DNA from: Paenibacillus sp. FSL W8-0186
Lineage (GTDB): Bacteria > Bacillota > Bacilli > Paenibacillales > Paenibacillaceae
Direction of reading: 5' to 3'
Assembly: GCF_037969765.1 (NCBI RefSeq)
Contig: NZ_CP150207.1
Coordinates: 4,023,001-4,087,000, forward strand
Length of the DNA: 64,000 nucleotides
Part shown: positions 1 through 8,345 of the stretch, in pieces
Position numbering within the stretch: position 1 is the stretch's first letter
Layout: the number at the start of each line of letters is the position of its first letter
Notes under the pieces: generated by a model
Seen by the model: only the letters and a program-made list of their open reading frames with translations
Told to the model about the DNA's origin: nothing
Databases searched by the model: none
Translations under genes and position numbers: made by a program

Positions 1-1276
1 TTCCCGAATCAAGAATCGTATTTTGAAGCGATTCTTTTTCTACCAATACTGTTGTTACGGTAAGCGGCTCTGATGCTTCGGTAGTCAACAAAGCGTCTAC
101 TTGCGCAGAGAAACAAGAATCACTTACCTTGGCATGAACCTCAGTGGCAACAACATGATTATTAGAAATATAATTTCCATTACCCGAAACAATACGTATG
201 ATTACAGGTGTGGCACCTACCGGCTTGATGTTCTGAGTATTAATTCCTTCAGAAAAGTGATTAGCTATTATAGAATTATTATTACCACTGATATAGAGGA
301 GACCATACAAATCATCTAAACCATTGTCTATTCCCAGAAAAGGGGTCCAAGGTTCATGGTCACGTAAAAAGTGATTTGAAGAAACCAAGTTTTCCGAACA
401 ATTTTCCCTGAATACCACCATTCCTGGATAAAATGAATGAAGTCTATTATTTGTGATACTGGAACGTGTCACACCATCAAAATAGATACTGCTCGCACCT
501 CGTGGAAAAACATTATTCGCTGTAATCAAAAGTCCACCAAAATTTTGAGCGTAAATTGAATATCCTTTAAAACCAGCTCCTATCAAGTTATCGGTTATTT
601 TTGAAGCCTGTCCCCAACCTCGTAGTTCTATACAGTTACCACACTCAGCAATGAAATTATCGTGTATAGTCAGTGCATCAGCATGATAGATCGTAATTCC
701 ATGCTCTAAATACACAAAGCCCATGCCTGTAATCCGAAATGAGTCACAAGCGCTCGCAACATAAATACCCGTTTTCCCATTCATGTATGTGTTTTCCGGA
801 TTTATTTCTCCTGAACCATCTTCAATAAAATGCAAACCATCAATACAAAAATCAGAAAACTCTACCGAACTTATTCGGGGATTTCCACTTCGTTCAACAT
901 AAAATGCAGCTCCTTTATATTCCTCATCATTTACTTCTAGGGGAATATCTACGAGTATGCGACTTCCTCCCGGCCATAATTCATGTAAATCCGGCCATTC
1001 ATTCTCAGGAGTATTAAAACGAATACTCGAAGATGTAAACCCGTGTCCAGAACCCATAATTTTAAGATAACTGATGTCTATAACTACTTGACTGACAAGA
1101 TGATAATCTCCCGGTGGAATATAGATAACCGCACCCGGCTTTCCGCCTTTATTCACATCAGTGTCCGTTTGCCTACTTTTAATATCTGCTATAATGCTAT
1201 TAATTACCTCACCAATATCCTCATACGGATTACCGACAGGCCACTCTGTTACGTCGTAATAATTTTTACTAGCCAT
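1..1276 (-). CDS. GH91 inulin fructotransferase / DFA III hydrolase family protein, partial
   Basis: Reading the minus strand from 1276 gives an uninterrupted frame of 425 codons to the window edge, so the 3' end is missing. The right-handed beta-helix sequence matches what I know of inulin fructotransferases (GH91): early PGAVIYIPPGDYHL (about 48-60), GSGHGFTSSSIRF (75-87), and Asp206 and Glu217, eleven residues apart as are the two reported catalytic acids of the Bacillus enzyme. GH91 contains secreted lyases that turn inulin into difructose dianhydride (DFA) III or I, and intracellular enzymes that hydrolyse DFA III to inulobiose. The start is firm (AGGAGA 8-9 nt before ATG) and there is no signal peptide, so the protein should be cytosolic. 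That favours a DFA hydrolase, or a lyase acting on imported oligomers, downstream of the importer, GH32 and fructokinase genes of the same strand. Family certain; exact activity inferred. Confidence 0.85.
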   Translation of the reverse strand, partial: MASKNYYDVTEWPVGNPYEDIGEVINSIIADIKSRQTDTDVNKGGKPGAVIYIPPGDYHLVSQVVIDISYLKIMGSGHGFTSSSIRFNTPENEWPDLHELWPGGSRILVDIPLEVNDEEYKGAAFYVERSGNPRISSVEFSDFCIDGLHFIEDGSGEINPENTYMNGKTGIYVASACDSFRITGMGFVYLEHGITIYHADALTIHDNFIAECGNCIELRGWGQASKITDNLIGAGFKGYSIYAQNFGGLLITANNVFPRGASSIYFDGVTRSSITNNRLHSFYPGMVVFRENCSENLVSSNHFLRDHEPWTPFLGIDNGLDDLYGLLYISGNNNSIIANHFSEGINTQNIKPVGATPVIIRIVSGNGNYISNNHVVATEVHAKVSDSCFSAQVDALLTTEASEPLTVTTVLVEKESLQNTILDSG

Positions 1277-1687
1277 AGATAAATTCTCCTATCAATTAAT
1301 TGTGTTTGTTCATAAACTACTTATTCCTGATATAGCTGGAAGTAAAGCCTAAGAACTCGTACTTTTCCTACAGTTTTTCCGATTATTTTCGCTCAGAAGG
1401 ATCATTACTTGACAAGAAAAATCAGTTTTTTCCGAAAGACGTTCAGATTCTTAATAAGACTTTATGAACTCGCTCAATTCTTATTATCTTTCATTTAAGA
1501 CGAAAAGCGCTGTCTACTTGTCGACAACATTAGTATATTCCGAATGCACGTCGGAGTTTAGGGGAGGATTACCAACCTTTAATCCGCAGCAGGAGCTCCC
1601 CCTGCCAATTTAGACATAGAGTTAGTCTTGAAGTCAAAGACTAACAAAGCTAACCAGCTTCTGCGGGCTCCCCCCATCACAAACATT
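1277..1687. other. Gene-free stretch between GH91 and fructokinase genes
   Basis: No credible reading frame on either strand. It contains a perfect 9-bp inverted repeat (1621-1629 with 1637-1645, 7-nt loop) without a T-run after it in the minus direction. Around it are GC-rich words, aatccgcagcaggagctc and agcttctgcgggctcc, that look related. The length would allow GH91 its own promoter or an attenuating leader; I could not identify a convincing sigma-A box. Confidence 0.5.
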
Positions 1688-2560
1688 CTACACTTCCCAC
1701 ACCCGATCCCTCGCTAAGGCAAAGCAGCCGACCGTCCCTGCATTATTTGCTAACGCCGGCGTCACGATATATTGGGCGAGATCGGGCGTTCGGACATAAT
1801 TGTTCAGCAAATCCTTGAATATCACGCGCACGCGCTGAACCATGTGTTCTTGCTGCATAACACCCCCACCGAAAATAATCCGCTCCGGGGAAAGCTGGAG
1901 CGTTGCGGTGTACGCACATTGCGCAATGTAATACGCTTCGATCTCCCAGTACAGGTGATCTACTGGCAGTTCTTGGCCCTTCACACCGAATCGCTTCTCG
2001 ATCGCCGGCCCCGCCGCCAACCCTTCCAGACAATTCTGATGATAGGGACAAGCCCCTTCAAAGAGATCGTCGGGGTGCTGACGAACGAAGATATGTCCCA
2101 TCTCAGGGTGACTGAATCCTTCGATGAATTGTCCCTGCTGGATGGCCCCGCCGCCGACGCCCGTTCCGATCGTATAGTAGACGATACTGGACAAGCCTTG
2201 GCCGTGCCCTTTCACATATTCCCCATAAGCTGCTGCATTGACATCGGTTGTCCAAGCGATTGGCACATGCATTGCCTCGGTCATCGTCCCTACAAAGTCA
2301 AAGTCCTTCCAGGCCAGCTTCGGTGTCGAGGTAATATAGCCGTACGTTGGCGAAGCCGGATGAATATCAATTGGACCGAATGAGCCGATCCCAATCGCCT
2401 GCAATTCCTCTGCATATTGTTGAAAAAAATCAATCACGAGCGCTAGCGTCTCACTTGGCGTCGTTGTAGGAAAGCTGACTCTCTTGATAATCTCCAGTTC
2501 TGGCGTGCCTACGCTGCAGACGAATTTCGTCCCGCCCGCTTCAATCGAGCCCAGTAGCAT
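1688..2560 (-). CDS. ROK-family fructokinase
   Basis: A 290-residue sugar kinase of the ROK family, close to Bacillus YdhR/GmuE-type fructokinases, which phosphorylate fructose (often mannose) to the 6-phosphate in the cytosol. Seen: the N-terminal phosphate-binding IEAGGTKFVCSVG, the ASP-box region GTGVGGGAI, and the zinc motif with GHIFVRQHPDD followed by CPYHQNCLEG. The start is placed at the seventh codon of the longest frame because GGGAGG lies seven bases before that ATG, and IEAGGTK then begins where family members begin. The longer ATGATG start at 2578 overlaps the stop of the decayed LacI gene, so the two were once translationally coupled. It follows GH32 in the operon and would trap released fructose as fructose 6-phosphate. 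Confidence 0.9.
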   Translation of the reverse strand: MLLGSIEAGGTKFVCSVGTPELEIIKRVSFPTTTPSETLALVIDFFQQYAEELQAIGIGSFGPIDIHPASPTYGYITSTPKLAWKDFDFVGTMTEAMHVPIAWTTDVNAAAYGEYVKGHGQGLSSIVYYTIGTGVGGGAIQQGQFIEGFSHPEMGHIFVRQHPDDLFEGACPYHQNCLEGLAAGPAIEKRFGVKGQELPVDHLYWEIEAYYIAQCAYTATLQLSPERIIFGGGVMQQEHMVQRVRVIFKDLLNNYVRTPDLAQYIVTPALANNAGTVGCFALARDRVWEV

Positions 2561-2574
2561 TTCTCTTCCTCCCA

Positions 2575-3315
2575 TCATTGTTCTTCCGTCAGATGAACAT
2601 CCAACTCATAGATCATTTAATCGATTTCCTTCTTGTCCATTAACTCCACCAAGAGCGCGACGGCTTTCTTGGCCAGCTCCTCATTAGGCTGGATGACGCT
2701 TGGAAAAGAAGGATAGGTCATCTAACGACACATAGGTCCCATCATATCCGACTCATCTCAATGCTTGAGTAACCCGAATGCATCGCTTCAAAGCTTGTCT
2801 AAGCATCGCAATGATGACCAGATTTACCGAGAAGATTCCATCAATATCTGGATACTGCGTCAGTATTTCATCAGCCACCTCAATATGGCTACATAAATCA
2901 AATTGATTCCAAGCGAGCTCGTACGTAGCACACGGAATATGATGGCTGTTTATTTCGAATTCAAAGGTGCGATAACGCTTGTTGCAGTATCTTAATCTAA
3001 CCTTTTTCTTTTTCACTTGAATTCGCCGTATTTCACAAAATTATTTTCAAGTTCCTGGAATTCAGTTATTCTCATTAAATGCCATGATCGTCGAGAAAAA
3101 AGGATGTTTCACATCCGGAATCACGAGGCCGATCAAATAAGTCTTATTTTTGAATAAATTACGTGCGACTTGATTAGGTATATAATTCAATTCATCAATA
3201 GCTTGTTGGATCGTCGCTCCTGTCTTTGCGGAAATATATCCTTGTTATTCAAATACCCGGATACCATTTTGATGGAAACCCCCGCTTTCTTTGCCACATC
3301 ACTAATAATCGCCAA
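2575..3315 (-). pseudogene. Decayed LacI-family regulator
   Basis: Fragments of one LacI/ScrR-type repressor can be read in order on the minus strand but in different frames. First comes a helix-turn-helix start, SDVAKKAGVSIKMVSGYLNN (from 3315). After a frameshift, AIDELNYIPNQVARNLFKNK and GLVIPDVKHPFFSTI follow. A later frame has EILTQYPDIDGIF (about 2850). An in-frame TGA comes before VGYDGTYVS, and after another shift QPNEELAKKAVALLVELMDK reaches a LacI-like C-terminus that ends on TGA overlapping the fructokinase ATG. The whole is about 740 bp against about 990 for an intact gene, so part of the core is also deleted. It cannot make a working repressor. It sits between GH32 and fructokinase, the place of a local fructan/sucrose repressor. 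Confidence 0.85.
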
Positions 3316-3346
3316 GATCGAGCACCCTTTCTCATCTTGCAACCAA

Positions 3347-4786
3347 CTAATTACGTATTTCACTAAGGTTTAATCTAATTATTGTATTTGGAGAATCGCT
3401 CGTCACCGTAATTATTCGCTTGCCCTTTTTCATGAAGTTATTTACAGAGAACATTTTTCCTGATTCCACTCCAAAAATCTCCAAGCTGCAGCTATCGGAA
3501 TACAAAAGAAGCGGTTCATTGTCAGCAGCCACCATCGATTTCCCTGTTTTTCCAAACGGATTGTTAACATTGAAGTATTCTACACGCGTTCGAGAGCAAA
3601 CAATCTGATCGGCGACTCCCTGCTCATTTCTGATGGTCAACGTTAAAGTACCCTGAAGATCCGTTCGATCTAATTCGAGCATAAAACTCTCCGACATTTC
3701 TGCGGTTAACAGACGCTCTTCTTTCCAGACAAAAATCTCTTGAAACAGATACTGATTCTTCATATATTGCGAGATTTCTTGAATAGGTCTGAAACTTAAT
3801 TGAGAACCCTTCAAAGTCACTTCTCTTGGCAAGCTCATCGCCCCGCACCACTGATCCATCTCTGACGTCGGGCCAAAATCTTTCCACCATGGCATCCAAT
3901 CCCATCCATTCTGCCAAGCCATCATAATCCTTCGACCTTGATGGTCTAAAATCGATTGCGGCGCGTAAAAATCAAACCCATAATCAATCACTTCTTCGGA
4001 TTCAATCCTAAACTTCCCCGTCGCATCATCGATGGTTCCAATCAAATATAGCGTTGTCGTCTCGCCGAGGCCCATTGGTGAAAAAAGAAGGACCGCCTTC
4101 TCTCCGATCCTAAAGAAATCCGGACATTCCCACATGGTCCCATAATTGCCTTGATAATCAACGAATGGGCCCGAGAGTTCCCAATCCACTAGATTATCCG
4201 ACGTGTAATACAAGGCGTTTCCTCTCCCCGAAATACTCGTACCGACAATCATATGATACCGGCCATTATGCTTCCATACCTTCGGATCACGAAAATTCTC
4301 AGGCGTAACACCCGGATAATCCGCTTCGATAATCGGATTTCCCGCATACTTCGTAAACTTCACCCCATCTTCACTGATCGCAAGACATTGGGTCTGAATC
4401 ACTTTTTCCCCTTGGAGGATCGTTCCGGTGTAGAAGATATATAATCTACCGTCTTTCTCAATCGCTGTTCCTGAGAAGCAACCGCCTTTTTCATGATCGT
4501 CATAAGATTCGCTCGGCGCCAATGCCACAGGGAGGTGCTCCCAGTGAATCAAATCTTTACTTTTGGCATGACCCCAGTACATTGCACCCCAATAAGGCTT
4601 GTACGGATGAAATTGATAGAATAAATGATACTCGCCTCGATACTGAATGAATCCATTCGGGTCATTCAACCAACCAACAGGTGTGCAGAAATGATAATTT
4701 TGGCGATATTGACTTTGACTGATTTTATCTCGATACTGGTTCAAATAGATATTCGCTTCTGCAATTCTTTGCTCATGCAAATCCAT
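3347..4786 (-). CDS. Cytosolic GH32 beta-fructosidase (sucrose/inulo-oligosaccharide hydrolase)
   Basis: A 479-residue GH32 enzyme with the three family carboxylates: nucleophile Asp42 in GWLNDPNGF, Asp167 in FRDPKVW and acid/base Glu220 in WECPDFF, followed by the usual C-terminal beta-sandwich. It removes fructose from beta-fructosides such as sucrose, inulobiose or kestose. There is no signal peptide; GGAGGGATCAGC before ATG fixes the start. The length is typical of sucrose-6-phosphate hydrolases and cytosolic fructosidases. It follows two permeases in the operon (24-bp gap) and precedes the fructokinase, so its substrates are likely imported fructo-oligosaccharides or the inulobiose released from a difructose anhydride by the GH91 protein. 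Confidence 0.93.
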   Translation of the reverse strand: MDLHEQRIAEANIYLNQYRDKISQSQYRQNYHFCTPVGWLNDPNGFIQYRGEYHLFYQFHPYKPYWGAMYWGHAKSKDLIHWEHLPVALAPSESYDDHEKGGCFSGTAIEKDGRLYIFYTGTILQGEKVIQTQCLAISEDGVKFTKYAGNPIIEADYPGVTPENFRDPKVWKHNGRYHMIVGTSISGRGNALYYTSDNLVDWELSGPFVDYQGNYGTMWECPDFFRIGEKAVLLFSPMGLGETTTLYLIGTIDDATGKFRIESEEVIDYGFDFYAPQSILDHQGRRIMMAWQNGWDWMPWWKDFGPTSEMDQWCGAMSLPREVTLKGSQLSFRPIQEISQYMKNQYLFQEIFVWKEERLLTAEMSESFMLELDRTDLQGTLTLTIRNEQGVADQIVCSRTRVEYFNVNNPFGKTGKSMVAADNEPLLLYSDSCSLEIFGVESGKMFSVNNFMKKGKRIITVTSDSPNTIIRLNLSEIRN

Positions 4787-4810
4787 GCTGATCCCTCCGA
4801 CATCGTTGTA

Positions 4811-5665
4811 TTATTCCTTCACGGACCCGGCCATCATGCCAGATACCAGATATTTCTGTAAGAAGAACGAGATGACGATCACCGGAAAACTAAATAAAGT
4901 TGCTGCCGCAGTCATCGGTCCCAGATCCAAGTTGTATGCCGTCAAAAACTCCGACAACGCAACGGGCACGGTCTTTGCTGAGCTGCTCGTCAGTAGAAGT
5001 GCTAGCAAGAAATCGTTCCACGCCAACAAAAAGGTGAAGATCCCCGTCGAAATGATCCCTGGAATGGTGATCGGCAGAATGACTTTTCGAAAGCTCACAA
5101 TCGGGGAAGCCCCGTCAATCGAAGCCGCCTCATCCATATCGATTGGAATGGCTTTAAAAAAGCTAATCATCATCCACAGTACAAATGGCATATTAACAGC
5201 TGCATACACTACGACTAGAGCAGGCAAATAATCATATAAACCGAATTTTTGGATCAATGCGTAAATGGGAACCGCGATACTAGACATCGGAATCATCTTG
5301 AGGCACAGGACAAGCACCAAGAAAAATCCGCTTAATTTCGATGCTGCTGTTCTGGAAATAGCATACGAAGCCATAGATCCTAAGATAAGACAAATAAGAG
5401 TACCCACTGTTGCTGCTACAATACTGTTGAGAAAGAATTTACCCATCCCCGCATATTGCGATAATTGAATATAATTCTCGATCGAGAAAGCCTTTGGAAA
5501 AAAAGTTGGCGACGTGGAAATCACTTCATTGGACGGCTTAAGTGAGGACAGCAACATATATAGGTACGGAAATATAAAGAGGACTAAGAACAATGCAGCT
5601 ACTCCATACATGATAAAGATCCAAACATTGTCTTTTCTATTTCGCCCGAGTTGTTCTGCAAACAA
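4811..5665 (-). CDS. CUT1 ABC sugar permease (MalG type)
   Basis: A 284-residue inner-membrane permease with six hydrophobic segments. The EAA loop at about 179-200 (EAASIDGASPIVSFRKVILP) docks the ATPase, and the C-terminus GMMAGSVKE is typical of MalG/LacG-type subunits. The codon at 5665 is TTG, with GGGAGG eight bases upstream. It pairs with the MalF-type permease just upstream (13-bp gap) and the lipoprotein at 6654. No ATPase gene is nearby. The substrate is inferred from the GH32, fructokinase and GH91 genes of the operon: a short fructan or difructose anhydride. Confidence 0.93.
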   Translation of the reverse strand: MFAEQLGRNRKDNVWIFIMYGVAALFLVLFIFPYLYMLLSSLKPSNEVISTSPTFFPKAFSIENYIQLSQYAGMGKFFLNSIVAATVGTLICLILGSMASYAISRTAASKLSGFFLVLVLCLKMIPMSSIAVPIYALIQKFGLYDYLPALVVVYAAVNMPFVLWMMISFFKAIPIDMDEAASIDGASPIVSFRKVILPITIPGIISTGIFTFLLAWNDFLLALLLTSSSAKTVPVALSEFLTAYNLDLGPMTAAATLFSFPVIVISFFLQKYLVSGMMAGSVKE

Positions 5666-5678
5666 TGGAATCGCCTCC

Positions 5679-6599
5679 CTATTCTTTTACTTTTCGCATG
5701 GATAGCAATGTAATTCCTACCAATAGCACAATGAAGATCACGGCCATTGCACTCGCATACCCTACATCACCGTACCGTTGAAGCATCTTGTAAATATGCA
5801 CGCTCAAGAGCTCAGATGAATTGATAGGTCCCCCTTGTGTCATGACCCAAATAATATCGAAGGACCGCGCAGCATCAATAATCCGCACGACCAGAGCGCT
5901 CATAAGAATCGGTTTAATATTCGGTATTATAATCTTGAAAATCATTTGCGAACGACTTGCACCTTCGATTTCCGCCGCTTCGTATAGACTGTCCGGAACA
6001 CCTTGAATCCCCGCTAGAAACATCAACATCATAAAGGGTGTTGTTAGCCAGACATCCGCAATTATACATGACAGGAGTGAAATTTTAGGGTCGGCCAGCC
6101 AGAGTATGCTGTTAGTGGATTCAATCAGCCCCAGCTTCACCAATAACGTATTAATAATGCCGAACTGGTTGCTCAGCATGAATTTCCAGATCAAACCGGC
6201 CACGAGCGGTGCAATCATTAATGGCGACAAAATCAAGGTGCGCAAGAAGCGGAACCCACGATATTTATGCGTAAAAACAACTGCCAAGGTCAAGCCAATG
6301 ACTGTCTCAAAACCTACTGCCAACAACACATAAATGACCGTATTCTTAAACGACTTCCAAAACGAAGCAGATTCTGCGGCACGGAGGTAATTATCGCCCC
6401 ACGCAAAAGTGCGTGTCCCAACATCATTGGTAACAAAGAAACTGTCGAACACGAGCATGAATAACGGATATAACAAGAACAGGAACATAAAAATAGCTGC
6501 TGGCAAGAAAAACAACATCAATGTTTTTCGATCAATGGTCGAAGACACTCGTTTCTGAGATTTTTTTTTTGGAAGAGACTCTTCTGTTATCGTGATCAT
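5679..6599 (-). CDS. CUT1 ABC sugar permease (MalF type)
   Basis: A 306-residue permease subunit with a charged N-terminal tail (KKKSQKR), six to seven membrane segments and the EAA loop EAAEIEGASRSQMIFKIIIP near 215. It forms the heterodimeric channel with the protein encoded at 4811. AAGGAG lies 13 bases before the ATG, rather far, so translation may be modest or partly coupled. Between this gene and the upstream binding-protein gene lies an inverted repeat (6624-6647), a common device for making more binding protein than permease. Confidence 0.92.
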   Translation of the reverse strand: MITITEESLPKKKSQKRVSSTIDRKTLMLFFLPAAIFMFLFLLYPLFMLVFDSFFVTNDVGTRTFAWGDNYLRAAESASFWKSFKNTVIYVLLAVGFETVIGLTLAVVFTHKYRGFRFLRTLILSPLMIAPLVAGLIWKFMLSNQFGIINTLLVKLGLIESTNSILWLADPKISLLSCIIADVWLTTPFMMLMFLAGIQGVPDSLYEAAEIEGASRSQMIFKIIIPNIKPILMSALVVRIIDAARSFDIIWVMTQGGPINSSELLSVHIYKMLQRYGDVGYASAMAVIFIVLLVGITLLSMRKVKE

Positions 6600-6623
6600 G
6601 TGTATCGTTAGACTCCTTGCTTA

Positions 6624-6647
6624 GGTGGCACGTTCGAACGCACCACC
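6624..6647 (-). promoter_or_regulatory. Intercistronic hairpin between binding protein and permease genes
   Basis: Inverted repeat ggtggcacg-ttcgaa-cgcaccacc, one mismatch in a 9-bp stem, in the 54-bp gap after the binding-protein stop. On the minus strand, the direction of the operon, no T-run follows, so it looks like a stabilising or partially terminating mRNA element rather than the operon's end. Six T residues follow on the plus strand only. Confidence 0.5.
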
Positions 6648-6653
6648 TTTTTT

Positions 6654-7934
6654 CTATCTGCCTAGAATTTCTTCGATTTGCTTTTTAGCCAATGTTAATT
6701 CCGTGGTTGGATCGCTGCCGGATAGAACCTTTTGCAGCATCGGCGAGAGAACTTCATTCTCAATTTGGCTCCATTGCTCAATCTGAGGTCTGTTCTGCGT
6801 CTGTGCTCCGTCAAGGGTCGCTTCAATCGCCTTCACATGCGCATATTGCGGAATATCAATATACTTTTCAAAGACTGACTTTCGAGCTGCTACCCCTAAC
6901 GATTCCATATACAGTTCATTTTGATCATACATGAATTTGAGATATTGCTCCGCAATGTCTTTCTTCTGGGAATCCTTCAAGATTACTTGATACCAGGGCC
7001 CTGGCACCGCGCCAATACCCTTCTCTCCCGCAATCATCGGTGCAGCACCGATCTGCCCTGGCAACACTTTATCTGAGGAGAGGTAAAAATGTCCCCACGC
7101 AAGCTGCATCGCCAATTTACCGTTATTAAACAGCTCTGCAGTTTCGCTACTTGCAATCGACAGATAATCCTCAGGGACAACTTTATCTTTGACTAGATTC
7201 TGCAGGAAGGTGAGCGATTGGACATATGGCTCTTCAGTAATATTCACTTCACCATTACGATCCAGCACCAAGGAATCAACGCCCGCTTGAGTAACATGGT
7301 CGAGCCAACTGCTGACAGCATCGCCGCCTGTCTGACCGAAGACGGACGTGCCATACATTCCAGTGTTCGTGAAGAATTTTGCAACATCCTCATACTCTTT
7401 CCAACTCGTTGGAACCTTCAATGCATAGCCGAATTCCTTCTCGAAGTTCGCTTGGTTATTCGGGTCCTTAAACAAACCTTTATGGTAGAGCAAAATTTTA
7501 GAATTGCTCCAAGTCGGAATCCCTAACAATTCCCCATTTATCGTAGCGCTTTCACTTAACTGAGGTAAGAAATCATTCATCTGTTCTTCCGTCAGCACAT
7601 TCCCTAACGGTTCCAGTCCCTTCGCTAAGGAAGGAAACCATAATACATCAATAATCGCTACATCGTGAGTCGATTTTTTCGCATCAATTTCAGCCTTCAA
7701 CTTATCGTATACCCCGCTATAAGGAACAGAATCGATCTTAATTTTATAGCCTGTCTGTTCCTCAAACTTCGCTGCGGTTCTATTCGCCACTTCAAAAGCA
7801 GGACCACCGCCTTCAACTAATAGCGTTAACGTCTTGTCATTAGAGCTACCTGCAGAGTTACTTCCACATCCGACTAACACAACCAAGAAACAAAGAAACA
7901 GTACGGCACTCATCATTACACGTGTTGTTTTCAT
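6654..7934 (-). CDS. ABC sugar-binding lipoprotein (family 1 SBP)
   Basis: A 426-residue extracellular solute-binding protein. The N-terminus has a lipoprotein signal with lipobox LVGC (Cys23), then a Ser/Asn-rich spacer and a MalE-like two-lobed fold. It delivers sugar to the permeases encoded just downstream. It is the first gene of the operon, with AGAGGAGAAAAGT before ATG. A possible promoter with perfect TTGACA but weak -10 lies about 240 bp upstream, next to the divergent AraC-family gene, which fits activation by that regulator. By context its ligand should be a fructan fragment or difructose anhydride; sequence alone does not show the ligand. Confidence 0.93.
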   Translation of the reverse strand: MKTTRVMMSAVLFLCFLVVLVGCGSNSAGSSNDKTLTLLVEGGGPAFEVANRTAAKFEEQTGYKIKIDSVPYSGVYDKLKAEIDAKKSTHDVAIIDVLWFPSLAKGLEPLGNVLTEEQMNDFLPQLSESATINGELLGIPTWSNSKILLYHKGLFKDPNNQANFEKEFGYALKVPTSWKEYEDVAKFFTNTGMYGTSVFGQTGGDAVSSWLDHVTQAGVDSLVLDRNGEVNITEEPYVQSLTFLQNLVKDKVVPEDYLSIASSETAELFNNGKLAMQLAWGHFYLSSDKVLPGQIGAAPMIAGEKGIGAVPGPWYQVILKDSQKKDIAEQYLKFMYDQNELYMESLGVAARKSVFEKYIDIPQYAHVKAIEATLDGAQTQNRPQIEQWSQIENEVLSPMLQKVLSGSDPTTELTLAKKQIEEILGR

Positions 7935-8181
7935 ACTTTTCTCCTCTCAACTTATCTTGAACTACCGGACAAGACCGTCGACAAAACCATACAACCACCA
8001 AGAATACCAGACCATAATTTCTCTTGCACATTCATGAAGTGATACCCTCTCAATAAAATACCGGTTTCCCCTCGTTCGATCCCAGCTTGATTCAGGTAGA
8101 CTGCATGAATCATTGATAAATGGCAATCCGCTTAATGGCTGTTTTTTTGCCCAAACGTTCATGTCCTGTTCCTGATTTAAT

Positions 8182-8210
8182 TTCATGACGAGATTGGCTT
8201 TCCTTGTCAA
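8182..8210 (-). promoter_or_regulatory. Candidate sigma-A promoter for binding-protein operon
   Basis: Minus strand: TTGACA (8205-8210), 17-bp spacer, CATGAA (8182-8187). The -35 box is perfect and the -10 box is poor, a pattern often seen at activator-dependent promoters. The AraC-type gene reading away from it is the natural candidate activator. Confidence 0.4.
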
Positions 8211-8224
8211 TAATTTCTAATCAA

Positions 8225-8237
8225 TGGAAACGATTCA
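8225..8237 (+). promoter_or_regulatory. LacI-type operator-like palindrome
   Basis: TGGAAACGATTCA resembles the palindromes flanking the second fructan operon (TTGGAAACGTTTCAA) with one changed base in the central ten. It overlaps the likely -35 of the AraC gene and lies upstream of the binding-protein promoter. The local LacI gene (2575-3315) is broken, so this may be an orphan site or may now be read by the intact LacI protein encoded at 24201. Confidence 0.45.
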
Positions 8238-8261
8238 CTCATCACATATACATGCTATAAT
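8234..8261 (+). promoter_or_regulatory. Candidate sigma-A promoter for AraC-family gene
   Basis: TTCACT (8234-8239), 16-bp spacer, perfect TATAAT (8256-8261), about 85 bp before the ATG at 8346. The -35 half overlaps the operator-like palindrome at 8225-8237, so repressor binding would block it. Confidence 0.5.
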
Positions 8262-8345
8262 ACATTTATGAATTAGTATTTAGGTAGAATTATTATTTAT
8301 TTGTCATATATTGCTTTGAAAAACACTCTGAAGGGAAAGACTAAT

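Larger units (their letters stand above)
7935..8345. other. Divergent control region of the first fructan operon
   Basis: A 411-bp stretch between the minus-strand binding-protein gene and the plus-strand AraC gene. It holds two candidate promoters and one operator-like palindrome, listed separately. If transcription starts near 8175, the binding-protein mRNA has a leader of about 240 nt. The leader contains an 82-codon minus-strand frame (7962-8210) that resembles nothing I know and overlaps the promoter, so I do not call it a gene. Confidence 0.5.

Noticed and set aside
1621..1645. Intrinsic terminator between GH91 and fructokinase
   Set aside because: The 9-bp stem is perfect but AT-rich and not followed by a T-run in the direction of transcription.
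7962..8210. 82-codon frame in the leader of the first operon
   Set aside because: It overlaps the predicted promoter, lacks a ribosome site and resembles no family.
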